Below the pieces are notes generated by a model. The model saw only the letters and a program-made list of their open reading frames with translations, did no database searches and was not told the DNA's origin. A stretch of DNA of 64,000 nucleotides from Cichorium intybus (taxonomy: Eukaryota; Streptophyta; Magnoliopsida; Asterales; Asteraceae): the NCBI GenBank assembly GCA_023525715.1, contig CM042012.1:50916464-50980463 (forward strand). The letters run 5' to 3'. Numbering within the stretch: position 1 is the first letter of the stretch; every line of letters starts with the position of its first letter. Shown here one piece after another: positions 1-13,200 of the stretch. The position numbers and the translations under genes are program-made.

Positions 1-2606
1 AGCTCTCCCCTCTTCAGTCTGCCGCTATGATTACCCCTATTACGGACGAAGAGGTGAGGTGCGTCATGTTTCAGATGGGCGATGATAAAGCCCCTGGCCC
101 TGATGGTTTCTCTGCTAAGTTCTTCAAGTCTGCCTGGGATATTGTGGGTCCCGATGTCTGTTCAGCGGTCAAGGAGTTTTTCTCTTCGGGAAAACTACTC
201 AGGTCGTTCAACAACACCATGCTTGCTCTTATCCCTAAGGTAGACTCCCCGACCAAAGTCACTGATTTTCGCCCCATTGCCTGCTGTAACGTTTTTTACA
301 AATGTATCAGCAAGATTATTGCGGATCGTATCAAGTACCATCTTTCCTCTCTGGTTGATGAAAATCAGTCTGCTTTCATCCCTGGGCGCCTGATTACTGA
401 CAACGTTCTTCTTGTCCAGGAACTCATGCGTGATTACCACCGCCATCGTGGAACCCCCAGGTGTGCTCTTAAAGTTGACATTCAAAAAGCCTATGATACA
501 GTTGACTGGTGCTTTCTTCGTACCATCTTGATCGGGTTTGGCTTCCCCATTCCTATGATTGACTGGATCATGACGTGCGTCTCTACTGCTGCTTACTCTG
601 TCAGCATCAATGGATATACGCATGGCTTTTTCACCGGTCAAAGGGGTCTCCGGCAGGGAGACCCCCTCTCTCCCTATCTCTTCACTCTTGTCATGGAGGT
701 GCTTAACCTTATGATTAAGAGAAACATCGATGTCTCCGATTCTTTTAAATTCCACCGCCAATGTGAGGAACAAAGTATCACCCATCTCTGCTTTGCCGAT
801 GATCTTCTTCTTTTCTGTCATGGCGATAGCTCTTCGGTACGTATCATCTGTGACTCTCTTGCTGAATTTTCTGGGGTCTCTGGGCTCCATCCTAACGTGG
901 CGAAGAGCGAAGCCTTCTACTGCAACATTGGTGAGAGGGCTAGAGCTGACATCGACCGCATTATTAGGTTTCCGGAGAGATCTCTCCCTGTCCGATACCT
1001 TGGTGTCCCTCTCATCACCACCCGCCTTGTTCACAAGGACTGTAAAGGCCTTGTGGATAAAGTCAAACGTAGGCTTAAAGACTGGAAAAACAAGTCTCTA
1101 TCTTTTGTCGGCCGTCTCCAGCTCATCCTGTCTGTTCTTTCTTCCATGCAAATCTATTGGGCTTCTGTATTTATTCTTCCTAAATCTATCTCTAACGAGA
1201 TTGAGAAGCTCATTAGGGGGTTCCTCTGGTGCCACGGTGAGATGAAACGTGGTAAAGCCAAAGTCTCTTGGAAGACTGTTTGTCTCCCTAAGACCCAAGG
1301 TGGTCTTGGAATCCGTAGCCTTGCTGTCTGGAATGTTGCCCTTATGGCTTCCCATGCCTGGAGAATCCTTTCTAGGAAGGATTCTCTCTAGGTCAGGTGG
1401 ATCCACTCCTACCGCCTCTGTGGGCGTAACTTCTGGGATGTCCCCAAGAAGCACGGTACTGGCTATGCCTGGCGTAATATCCTTGACATGAGGGGCAAGA
1501 TAAGGGAGTTTATTGTCTCCCAGGTTGGTGATGGCTGCTCTACTTCGGCGTGGTTTGACAACTGGCACCCAGCAGGTCCCCTCTCTCAGTTTTTGTCCTC
1601 CCGTAACATCCATGCTGCGGGTTTCTCTCTTGACTCTAGGGTCGCTGACCTTGTCCATAATGGGTGTTGGGTTCGACCCCAATGCTGGAGAGACCCCCAT
1701 CCCGCTCTGATGTCTCACAACGCCCCTACTCTTACCATGTCTTTTCCTGATAAACTCCTTTGGAGATCTTTAGATGGTAAACTCTTTCCCTTTTCGGTTC
1801 GATCGGTTTGGCACTCTATCCGTCCTTCTGATCAGCCTGTCGACTGGTATCACCTTGTTTGGTTCTCCCAGAATATACCTAGACATGCCTTTATTCTATG
1901 GGTGGCTCTTAAAGACCGTCTTAAGACCCAGGATAAAGTCAGAAGCTGGGAGACGTCTGCCAACCTCGTCTGTGCCTTCTGTGGAGTCTGTCCTGACTCC
2001 CTTCCCCATCTCTTCTTTGAATGCTCTTTCCCTTCTATGGTTTGGCATGATCTTCAGCATGTCATTAACTTCTCCTCCCCATCTGATCGCTGGTTTGATA
2101 TCATTAATATGCTCAAGCCTATCTCTAAGGGTAAATCCATTTGGTCTGTTATACGTAGACTTGTGCTTGCGGGAGCGGTTTACCACATATGACAGGAAAG
2201 AAATAATCGTATTTTTAAAAATAAAAAAAGACTGTATCATGATGTAGTCAAAAATATTACTGATGATGTACGATGTAGACTGATGACTATTACCATGAAA
2301 CCTACCCCTAATGTCGTTATGGCTAAAAGGGTTTGGGCCGTCCCTTAATCTTGTGTGTTTTTTTGCTTTGCCTGCTTTGTTTATTCTTTTGTAGGATTTA
2401 ACTTGGTTTGCTGGTATGTTTATGTTTGTTTTCTTGGTTCCTTTGCTTGTATGGGTTCCTAGGGTTGTAATGTTTTCCCTTGGGGCCTGTCCCATTGGGT
2501 TTATTTCCTTTTCATAGGTGGGGAGTCCCCAGCCTGCAATTGTATTTATTCTTTTTTTAATAAATTTTCCGGAGGTGCCGCCCTCTTTTACCAAAAAAAA
2601 AAAACA
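1..2606 (+). mobile_element. L1-type LINE, 3' portion
   Basis: This is the 3' part of a plant L1-type non-LTR retrotransposon. Its 5' part (ORF1 and endonuclease) lies beyond the left edge of the window. The order seen is reverse transcriptase, a zf-RVT zinc-finger region, a 3' UTR of about 245 bases and a poly(A) run near 2593-2604. The coding frame is already open at base 3, so the element continues leftwards. No target-site duplication can be tested because the 5' end is missing. Confidence 0.93.
3..2348 (+). pseudogene. LINE ORF2: reverse transcriptase plus zf-RVT, two nonsense codons
   Basis: The protein would copy LINE RNA by target-primed reverse transcription. One frame runs from base 3 to a TAA at 2346-2348 and is broken only by a TAG at 1389-1391 and a TGA at 2190-2192. 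Visible landmarks are the early RT block with KAPGPDG, the fingers block with FRPIACCNVFYK and SAFIPGR, the palm motif AYDTVDW, RQGDPLSPYLF and the catalytic FADD at 792-803. A C-terminal zf-RVT region follows, with Cys/His spacing CAFC...PHLFFEC near 1975-2030. From family knowledge both stops fall where a Trp codon (TGG) is expected, so two G-to-A changes would explain them. The frame is otherwise undamaged, which suggests a fairly recent copy. The N-terminus is outside the window. Confidence 0.92.
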
Positions 2607-2749
2607 AATCAGCTCGAAGGTTGTGATTCAACTCGTGGTTACATACCTCCACTCTATTTGCTAGGTATTGTGTCGTTTCAAAACCGAGTGGTTCATGTTG
2701 TGACAAAATTTCGTTTTTCATCAAACCAACATATCGTTTTTCCTTCGTC

Positions 2750-3250
2750 TTCTAAAATTATATTATGTAATATGATATGTCGTTCACTATGAAAGGCACG
2801 TCATGAGCGACTTCCTGAAATATATCATTGAATATGGGGGATTGATTGAGCATATTGATGTTGTTGTTAGACCCTGCAACTCCAAAAAAGCATGCCAAAA
2901 CCAAAGATAGGTCGACGTCACTGCTTCTAAAATTGTCTTCGACTCTTTGTGGTCCCCTCGCATAAATTGACTATGTTATGCATTTGGACACTTAGCTCAC
3001 GGTCAATGCATACAATCAATGCTACCGATCATCATTGGTAACTCATGCCTGTTTTCGTGTGTCGAATACAGTTGATGCATGTCGTTAATAGTTTGCTTAC
3101 GTAAATATCGTTTATCGTAAACCAACATGATAACTTTTGCAAACTTGTAAAGTGTTCACCGCTGCGTTCTTTCATTCAGACATACGTAGGTACTTGACAC
3201 GTCGCAGTCGTTGATGCGGTAAAAAAATACTAAATTTAACCTTACGAGTC
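2750..3250 (-). pseudogene. PIF/Harbinger transposase relic
   Basis: The minus strand encodes a decayed piece of a plant PIF/Harbinger DDE transposase (DDE_Tnp_4 type). Reading from about 3250 leftwards I see an RKQTINDMHQLY-like block, then GSIDCMH at 3027-3007, which carries a catalytic Asp. Next come a RGDHK-like block, FWHAFFGVAGSNNNINMLNQ near 2910-2840, and FNDIFQ followed by PFIVND. Two stop codons occur just after the GSIDCMH block, and neither end of the protein is present. No TIRs or 3-bp target duplications were found around it. It would have moved Harbinger elements together with a Myb-like partner. A relic of such a partner lies at 59076-59880, but too far away to be called the same element. 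Confidence 0.8.
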
Positions 3251-4556
3251 CACTAGCTAGCGATAAGCAATGGTCGAACCAACGAGTTCGTGGTTGACAC
3301 TTTGTGTCGAAATATGACCAATCTATAACTCTATAAACGATTTCTATTTATACACTCGATCCCGAAAAACACAAAAAACCAAAAACTACAATTACCGATC
3401 TTCGCCAAAGCAATAGATCACAACCAAACAATCCAAACTAATATGATCTTGAGATCAAACTCGGAAATCAGATTCAAACGATCCGGAAACAAATAACCAA
3501 CGAAATAAAGAATTATAACCTAAAATGGGAAATTACGATAAAATGTAAATAAACGAAACTTTGCATTCAACCCAAACCCGATCAGCCGAATGCTTCTGAA
3601 ATCAGGTATCAAATCCAACCTCTATGGTCATCGATGTTCTACACACAGAACCCGCGATCTCACAAGAGTGTAACAACAAACGATAAATCGAAAATAAAAT
3701 AAAACGAACCAACTAATGAATGTAAATGACTAAGCTACAAAATCTGAGTCAAAGAAGTCTGAGTTCTACCCAAAGGATCAATCTTCGCTCCCGAAATCCG
3801 AAGTGGGAGCCTCTATTTATAGTTGTGGAAAATGCCTATACGCATCGCTGTAAGGTCTTTTACGCTGCGCGTGTGAACCTTATCCCCCGTTGTTCGCACT
3901 TTGAAATTTGAATCTTCACCCGGGTTAGACACTTGGATGCATCGCGTCTTCCTTCGTACGTGCCGCGCGTGTCACTTCGACTTGATTCTAGCTTTGTCTC
4001 CAACTTTACCAATTTTTACACAATTTAGCCTGTATTAACAAAAAAAATGCTAAACAAGTCCTTGGCACAAAAGTGATTAATATCAGTCGTATTCGAAACG
4101 TAATTTAACTAAAACCCGTCTCAATAACGACTATAATGCTCAACATTACTAGGCGTTATCAGTACTCATCCCACGCGCCATCTCCTAAACCAAAACCTAA
4201 TTGTCGGACTATCGGTGTGCAGTTCTGTTCGGAAAAAATCCTTTACACCTCTTGCATTCCACCGTTGTTGAAATTAAGCATACTGTGATTCCAAATCGGT
4301 AACTATGCATAAGAACGTTTACTTATTCAGTACTTTCGTCGGAACTTAGATGCATAGACAGTGTCCTCGGCAAATTAGTCTTGAACTTAGATGCTCCCAA
4401 TAGGAATAATGCAATGACTACCCGATATAATGCTTAACTTAAAGAAAGTACTTAATGGTCCCATGCCACTACCATCCAAGGCTAACATTATTTTGTGTCA
4501 TAGGTCATTTTAACATAAATTATAAGCAAACAATGATCTTGAGTTGTATAAAACTC
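3251..4556. other. No gene recognised; possible minus-strand LTR with TATA
   Basis: No coding sequence I can support. On the minus strand a TATA-like CTATAAATAG lies near 3813-3822. A possible LTR start, TGATAACGCC, reads leftwards from 4161. Together they could be a decayed minus-strand LTR of roughly 0.5-0.6 kb, but I could not find its other end, a primer-binding site or a target duplication. Confidence 0.3.
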
Positions 4557-4870
4557 GACTAGTTGTAAATGGATTATCCAAAATAGTTGGTGTTAATTGT
4601 GATGAAATGTTTAGCCCTCTGGTCAAACCCGCCACCATTTGTACCACCTTGAGAATTGACATGGGTCGCGAGTGACAAATTCATCAACTTGATATTGAAA
4701 ACTTTGTTCTACATGGTAATCTCAATGAAATGGTTTTATGCACTCCCCCAATTTCACATGTCCATCTTATCCCGGTTGTGTGTGGAGACTATGCAAACCA
4801 CTCTATGGTTTAGAATAAGCCCATCCGGCATGCAGCATGCTACCGAACACTTTGCGAATTATCTCCTCAA
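4557..4870 (+). pseudogene. Ty1/copia reverse transcriptase fragment
   Basis: A short, badly decayed piece of copia reverse transcriptase (RVT_2). In order I see a LVVNG...VGVNCDE block, then FSPLVKPATICTTLRI, then IHQLDIENFVLHGNL, which matches the conserved QLDVKNAFLHG block holding one catalytic Asp. A SLYG-like block follows near 4800, and a block resembling the usual APRAW...FA region follows at 4820-4866. An in-frame stop and at least one frameshift interrupt it. The YVDD box, RNase H, integrase and LTRs are absent, so this is an isolated fragment. Confidence 0.72.
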
Positions 4871-5622
<752 letters not shown>

Positions 5623-5941
5623 ATTCTGATTGGTTGAAAGTTAAAAGGGCAAGCTTGTCAATTGCCATTTATTTATTTTAGGTAATTATATACTAATATG
5701 TAATTAAATTGTAACAGCTCCTTCAATACAGGAATCTTCATTGATTTCCGGAATTATGAATCACATTAACAATTCAATTCATCGTCATTCATCATAACGA
5801 TTTCAGTCTCAGAGCTTCTCTTCTTCTTCTCCATCAAATTCAGTAATGGCGTTCTAGTGATTTTTAAAATAAACCACGTATGTGTTAAATTATATATATT
5901 AAATTGATTGTTATATATATAGCGGTTTCATATTTATTACA

Positions 5942-8900
5942 ATGATGATTGATGAATCGAGTGAGAATATGGTGGAAGAATCAACATTATTCAGGTTCGT
6001 AATAAGTTAGTTGAATCATGTTTATGTGAAAAATAATCATCTTTACGTTAATGTGTTGTTTTTATTGTCAGGAATGATATTTTCAGAAATCACGATGATA
6101 TCATATTCGATGACATTGATATAAATATAGAGGATGATGGATGCAGACACGATGAAGAAGATTTAGAAGATTATGGTATTACAGATTCAGTTGATGATTC
6201 GAACCTCATACCATATAGTAAGTATACATACAGAATAATTCATATTATACGTAATTGTACCATTCTAAAGTGTGTTTATATGCATCATGCTACATGACTT
6301 CATTTACATAGATGCGTAAATCGTATGTGTGTATATGCACTAACAAAAAATATGTCATTATATGTATATATTCATTACAAGTTATGATAATTAGTGTTTT
6401 CTTATTGTTGCATACACATGTGTATGTACACATTTTGTTTATGTGATCATTAAAACATAACAATTTTATTCGTTGTTATGTCAGACGATATTGAAATTGA
6501 AGATGAGCTAAGCAGTACAGAAGTTAGATCACCAGGAGGTATAAAAATTGTGTCATGGATTCCAAACGTTAGAGAAGGGGTCGAGCCTAAATTGAAACTT
6601 TGTTTCGAGACACTTGATGATGCTATTCACTTCTACGAAGAGTATGCAAAAAAGGCAGGTTTTGATCCAAGAAAGGGGTCTACCAAGAGAAAAGATGGGA
6701 TTATTACTTACAAATACCTTTTTTGTAGCAAAGAAGGAACGCGCGAGAAACACAATGTTGATTCTTTAAAAGGTGAATCTATGAAGAAAAAAAGAAAACT
6801 ACCTAGTCAGAGATTAGATTGCCCCGCAAGAATTGGTTTTAAAAATGTAAAAGGTACTGAACAATATTTTGTTGTTACATTTGAAAGAAATCACAATCAT
6901 GAGCTGTATACGAAGTCGAACATTCACATGTCAAAACATTGTAGAAAACTTTGTTTTTCTGATCAACATATGATAAATGATCTCTATACATCTAATATTG
7001 GATCAACCAAAGCACATGGCATTGTCACTGGACTTAAAGGTGGTTACAAAAATCAAGGTCCACTCAAGATAGACTACAATAATTATTCAAGAGACCTCAA
7101 CTGCCATATAGGAGACAGTGATGCGAACATGGTGGTAAACCTGTTGAACCAGCGAAGCAAGAACAATCCATCTTTCTTGTTTCATTACATGTTGGAGAAG
7201 GATGAACTTAGGGCTCTATTTTGGGCCGATGGAATAGCAAAAAGAAATTACTCTGAATTCAATGATGTTGTATCTTTTGATGCTACATTCCGTACAAACA
7301 AGTAAGCTCAAAACAATAGCATATATTATAACTTGTTTATATGATTGTACATTTTAATTAAATTAGTGTTAAATTTAGGTATAACATGGTTTTCATTCCG
7401 TTTACTGGGATTGACAACCACAAACGATGTGTAACATTCGGCGCCGGCCTCCTAGCAAGAGAGACATCGGAGTACTATATATGGTTGTTGGAAGCATTCA
7501 AGTCCTCGTTTGGGAAAGAACCAAATATAGTTGTGACGGATCAGGACGCAGCAATGGCGAAAGCTGTGGAACGTGTGTTTAAGAATTCCACGCACCGTTT
7601 ATGTATGTGGCACATTGGGAAGAAATTGACAGATAAGGTTTCTATTGTTTAAGTTATTTAATGTAAAACCTATAATATATATTTATATTACATCTTGGAT
7701 GTTAACTGTTGAAATTTCTTTGTAGGTGTCTGATAAAATAATATACGAAACGGATTTCAGAAAAAGGTTACAACGTATTATTTGGAATTCGTGCATTAGT
7801 CCACATATATTTGAAGACAAATGGACAGAGTTGATAGATGAGTTTAAACTACAAGACAACAAATGGTTAAAGGAAATGTACAACATGAAAGAGCGTTGGA
7901 TACCTGCATATTTTAAAAATACCCCGTTAATTGGTTTGATGCGCACGACATCAAGATCAGAAAGTGAAAATTTCTTTTTCCAAGGTTTCATGTCAAGGAA
8001 GTCAAATTTGTTGATGTTCATGTGTAAGTTTGATGCAGCGATGGATAAACAGAGAAACATACAATAAAATACAGAGTTTACATCTATGTCAAAAATACCT
8101 GGACTGATGACAAAACTACCTCTGGAAGCACAAGCAGCGGATTTTTATACTCATAAAATATTTTACATATTCCAAAGGGAAATAGAAGACTCTGTATGGA
8201 CATGCTCACCGAGTTCTTGTATTTCTCTTGATCAGTATGACTCATACATAGTTTTGGAACAACTAATGCCAAAAAAGGATCAAAATAAAAGCTTGTTCTT
8301 TAATGCATCATCTAAGGAGTTTTTGAGTGATAACGATGGTGAATGGCGATATCAGGTAAGATTCTTAATTTAATTAATACCACTTTCAATGTATATAGTA
8401 ATGTGGTTTTTTATAATCATCTGTTGCTGTCAGGTTAAAGTATACAAAGACAGTGAGACTTTTGAATGTTGTTGCATGCTGTTTGAACATTATGGAGTCT
8501 TATGCAGGCATATTTTGTGTATTATGAAAAAAACATTCATGAAGACCATACCTTGCAAATACTTAATCAAACGTTGGCAAAAAGGTATCATACGTATGAA
8601 GGATCTAGAGAAAAGCACATATTTTGGGGAGTTTAGTGGCGAGGAATACAAAAAGGTGCAGGATGTTTATTCTATAGTTCGTGAGTGTATAGACATGGTT
8701 GCACATGATAAGGATGCAATAATGAAATTAACAGAGTGGCAAAAAGAGATCAAAAGGAAAATACAGGACAACCCACCTGCCAGAGACACACGTTCAAGAA
8801 CTGAAATAATGGAGGCAGCAATTGGAGTGTCTAAACCTGCTGAAATTTCAATACGTAATCTCGAAAACATACGCAACAAAGGTAGTGGGACTGGAAAGCG

Positions 8901-9060
8901 GATAAAAAGCAAAAGAGAAATTGCAATGATCAACGCGGAAAAAGGATGGAAAACGTGTACATTTTTCAATAAAAAGATTTCACCCAACGACAAGCACGAC
9001 AGAAGGAATTGTCCAGAAAGAAATGATTCGAAGAAAAATAAATCAGCAGCACCGATATAG
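5942..9060 (+). pseudogene. FAR1/MuDR-type MULE transposase, one in-frame stop
   Basis: Six exons join without a frame break: 5942-5994, 6072-6217, 6485-7301, 7379-7637, 7726-8355 and 8434-9060. All junctions are GT...AG, and the total is 2,532 nt (843 residues). The product would bind the TIRs and cut and join element DNA in the nucleus. Residues 1-100 are acidic. A FAR1 DNA-binding domain spans about 103-210, with Cys near 146 and 179 and the HNH at 203-205. The MULE DDE domain has Asp332 (FDATF), Asp393 (VTDQD) and Glu504 (RSESENF), with the CMWH motif between the last two. A SWIM zinc finger, CxC...CxH, lies at 647-661. A basic tail has a Cys/His cluster. Codon 539 is TAA (8065-8067), just after the DDE domain, and would remove the SWIM finger. 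The six-exon reconstruction fits FAR1-type MULE transposases. Intron positions are my prediction. Confidence 0.88.
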
Positions 9061-10204
9061 TTCATTTATTTTTCATAAGGATTTCTTATAGTATTTTTTT
9101 ACGTTGAATGTTTTGGTTTTGTTAGTATTTTAAAAATTAATAAACAATTTTATTATTTTCATATAAAGTTGTTACGTTTATTCACATATTTATTGTGAAT
9201 ATATATGTGTTTGAGTAATCAAACATTTGTTTAAACATACAAAAAAAGGTGTATGTGCATATATTCATCCACAAACAAATGCATATTGAAAAAAAATTGT
9301 ATGTGTATGTGCATGTATATTTACATCAGTGCACAAATGCACGTATGCACATATGCACACATTAATCTGATTTGATGTGTATGACTGTGTACACATGCAC
9401 TTTATATAAAGATATGCACGTATGCACATATCAAAAAAATTTGTTTATTTTTATGTGTGAGTGCACATCCGTATGATCTACAAATATGCACTTACTAACA
9501 TCTTTTTATTTGTATGTGTTTTGGATGTGTATGTGTGTGTACACATGCACATTATGTTAACATATGCACATAAGCACATACTAATAAATTGTTTTTTTCT
9601 ATGTTTGAGTGCACATCCGTATGATATGCACATATGCACTTATTAGAATTTTAAAATTTGTATGTATTTAGGATGTATATATAAACATTATGATGTCAAC
9701 ATATGCACGTATGCACATATTAATAAATTTTTTTATGTGTATGTGAGAGTGCACATCAATATGATCTACACATATGCACTTATCAACCTTACTTAAAGTT
9801 GTATGTGTGTAGGATGTATATATAATCAGATTTTTTATGTCTATGTATGAGTGCACATGTGTATTAGAACCACATATGCACATCTGCACGTTTTTGGATT
9901 GGTTTTGTGTATGTGTCTTTGTAGATGCATTGTTTTTTTGTTTGTTTTATGTGTATGTGTATATGTCTGTGCATATACACATATATATTTGTTTCATATG
10001 TGTGCGTGTGTGTTTTAAGGTGCACATATACACATCTACAATAAGCAAATCATAACAATAAATTCAATCAAAAAAACATGATCAAAAAACATTATACCCA
10101 CAAGAAATTCTAACATTCAAGCATACCAAACCTAGTATCCAGATAAACAAACATTTATGTCTTTTATAACTATCTTAAACATCACAAAAAGATATTCTAT
10201 ATCA
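9061..10204. repeat. Spacer of TG/CA-rich alternating repeats between convergent genes
   Basis: No gene. From about 9180 to 10060 the sequence is an irregular array of words such as CACATATGCAC, GTATGTGTATGTG and GTGCACATC, mostly alternating purine and pyrimidine. Words recur without a fixed period, for example GAGTGCACATC near 9462, 9608, 9749 and 9850. Short open frames here are by-products. Polyadenylation sites of both genes presumably lie here, but I could not fix them. Confidence 0.75.
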
Positions 10205-13200
10205 CTACTGAATTCCAAACCTCTCTTCCTTCCTTTTGTAAGCCTCCATCAATATTTTCTTCCTTTCTTTAACTGGTAATCTAGCAAATGCGCCTGATTC
10301 ATTCAACACCAAATCTACATGTAAGTTCACAGAACTTAACAAGATATTTGTTGCATATTTCTTTCGCAGCTTACGAATTTGACGTGACTGCTCCTCCGAC
10401 TCGACTAGCAATCTGCTGTCATATTTGCTAATAGGCCCACCCTTGAACGTCTCCATATGTCTCATCAAAAAAACCCCTCCATCTATGTCTGTTCCATTGT
10501 TCTGCCATTTCAATTTTGCAAACTTGACACCTTCTTTCCGAATTGATTCCGCAACTTTGTGTTTCAGCTCAACCATTAAATTAGAAAAATAGAGAGCCTG
10601 TGGTATTAAAAAAAATACCAACCAAACAACACATTAGATAAATTCCCTGAATGTGACTATGTGCAAACTAACCAGATGAGAACTAACCAGTATTCTGGGT
10701 ACATTATGGTAAAGGGACTCCTGGAAATCCTTTGTACTATCCATCAAAGTAATTGATATTTGCTTGATATCAAATACAATAAGATAGTAACGTTGAGCTT
10801 GGTATACTGGGATGAACACCTGCAGAACAAACTCCAAACAAACAACACATTAGAAAAATTCCCTGAATGTGACTGTGTGCACTAGTATGAGACATTGACA
10901 CTGTGTATAAGTACATTGTATGAACATGTGTACAGCAGTTGTGTGTAACTGCAGTTGATGGGCAACAAAAAAAAGCATATTAAATCATATGTTATATGTA
11001 TGTATTGTTAACTACATGAAGTGAATTTTTCTGCTGTATTTATGTGAAAGTGTATATGTACTTCATATGGATAGTACATATGTGTTAATACAATATATGG
11101 AAACATTTTATAATAATAATACGACCTATGTTACATATATGTAGAACTCAGCACATGACACGAACTATAATGTTGTTCTTTAGGTGAATGTGGATACGTA
11201 ATATGGTATGTGTCTACATACAGTATGTGTGTGCATGTACACCAAATGTGCATATTTGCACATATTGTGTTACTAATATATGTGTATACGTAGATTTCAA
11301 GTGCATGTGAATAGCACATTCGAATGTGTATATGTACATGTTATGCATGTATGAACAGTATATGTGTGCATGTACACTAGAAATACATATACACATATGA
11401 TATGTAAGAACTATATGTGTCTAGACATATTTCTATATAATATCATATACTTAGCATTCACATTCGGTTAAGCTTATAAGTTATTGAACACACATATGTG
11501 CATATATACAATTACATTTACAATACAATGTACAAAAAATAATGTACATGTACATGTACACGAAAATGTAATAATATACAGGTTTTTTTTTAACTTACAT
11601 ATGTGCATATACACCCTGTACACTACACATATACACTTACATGTTTGTTTTTCTATACAAAATCATATACACTTACAGGTTTGTTTTTTAACTTACATAT
11701 GTGCATATACACCCTGTACACTACACATATACACTTACATTTACAATACATCTAGACAAAAATGATGTACATGTTCATGTACACGAAAATGTAATAATAC
11801 ACATATGTGCATATATACATGTGTCATTACATGTATACACCGTATTACTATGGGTTTACTTACCAGATCAAAATAATATATTTAATTAGATATTATTGTA
11901 TTAATATGTACATTATATTTATAAATAACATAATCAACAGTGTGCATTTTATTACAATTAAACATTAAACTTACCAGCTCAACATTCTTCCATTTGTCTT
12001 TTCCTTTAACAGTCTTCATGAAATCATTAACATACGCTGTAAATGCTTGATACGAGTCATTCAAATTCACCATAAAATCTCCCAAATCAGTATTATCCTG
12101 TAACATAGACATATCCTTAGTTAGCATACTACTGTGTATTGTCCATTTACTAAATAATTGTGATTAGTAATATCACTACCATATTTATAACATTTAAAAA
12201 CAATCTTCCTGGCCCAGATTTCTTCCTTATCCCTTCTTCGTGATTCATCACCATACACCATGCATTTACCGCGTATACATCCACATGAACATCTGGCATA
12301 AAAGACTCCATGTTTACTCTTTTAACATAATCGCCATTCTTATCTTGAAATAATGGAAACCTGACAACCAAAAAATGACACAATCATGAGTATAACAATT
12401 TAAAAATTATATTACTATATGTACAACACTTACTCAGGATCACCGGCCAGTTGAAACAACCACTCTGATACTTTAACCTCAATTGGCTTTTCAAAATCTA
12501 CGACTTGAACCTGTTTGTTCAAATACGGAGATAGTTTATACAGTGAAGGCTTCCTGATTCTCTTACTCAAGGGGATCTCATCCATTGGATCCTCAACCTC
12601 ATTGTCACGGTTTACAAGAGGTATCTTCACTTCACGTCCACCAAGATTGATGGTCGGCCCATATTGATCCGCTAACACAATCCCGAATTCCTGGGATATC
12701 CCCAAATCAAAGTTAGGAAGCTCTTTTTCTGTCGTATTAAAATTAGGCTGATGTATATTTGATAATCCAATATAATCAGGATTCCTATGTTGATGACTTA
12801 GGCGTTTAGAATAATAATTATTTTCTGTTTCTTCCACTACCTGTAGCATGTATGTGGAGATTGGAGAATCAAACGCATCTTTGTGTTTGTCATGTGACGG
12901 TGTCCCACCGATCTTGAACGATATGGTTTTGGTTGGGGTTTTCATCACTCCTTCAACAAAAACTTCTTTGTTACCATGATCAACAACAGGTGCAACACCT
13001 TTGTCTTTTGGGATGTTTACAGCCTCTGAAAAAGTCGGGTCGATATTATCCAAACCGTCGATATTATCCAAACCCACTGTTGTGTCATCATCATCCAATC
13101 CCATAGAGCCATCCACATGTGGTTCCATTGAACAGTTGATTGTCTCATCTCCACATTTCCCAGTTGATAACACACTTCTGTTATCCTCAGGTGCATTCAT

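Noticed and set aside
195..1718. Long minus-strand frames (195-1034 and 1098-1718) opposite the LINE
   Set aside because: Antisense shadows of the RT frame. They contain no domain, and the sense frame explains the openness.
9461..10055. Short frames rich in His, Ile, Tyr and Cys in the MULE spacer and introns
   Set aside because: By-products of the alternating CATATG/TGTGCA repeats. No start context or splice support.
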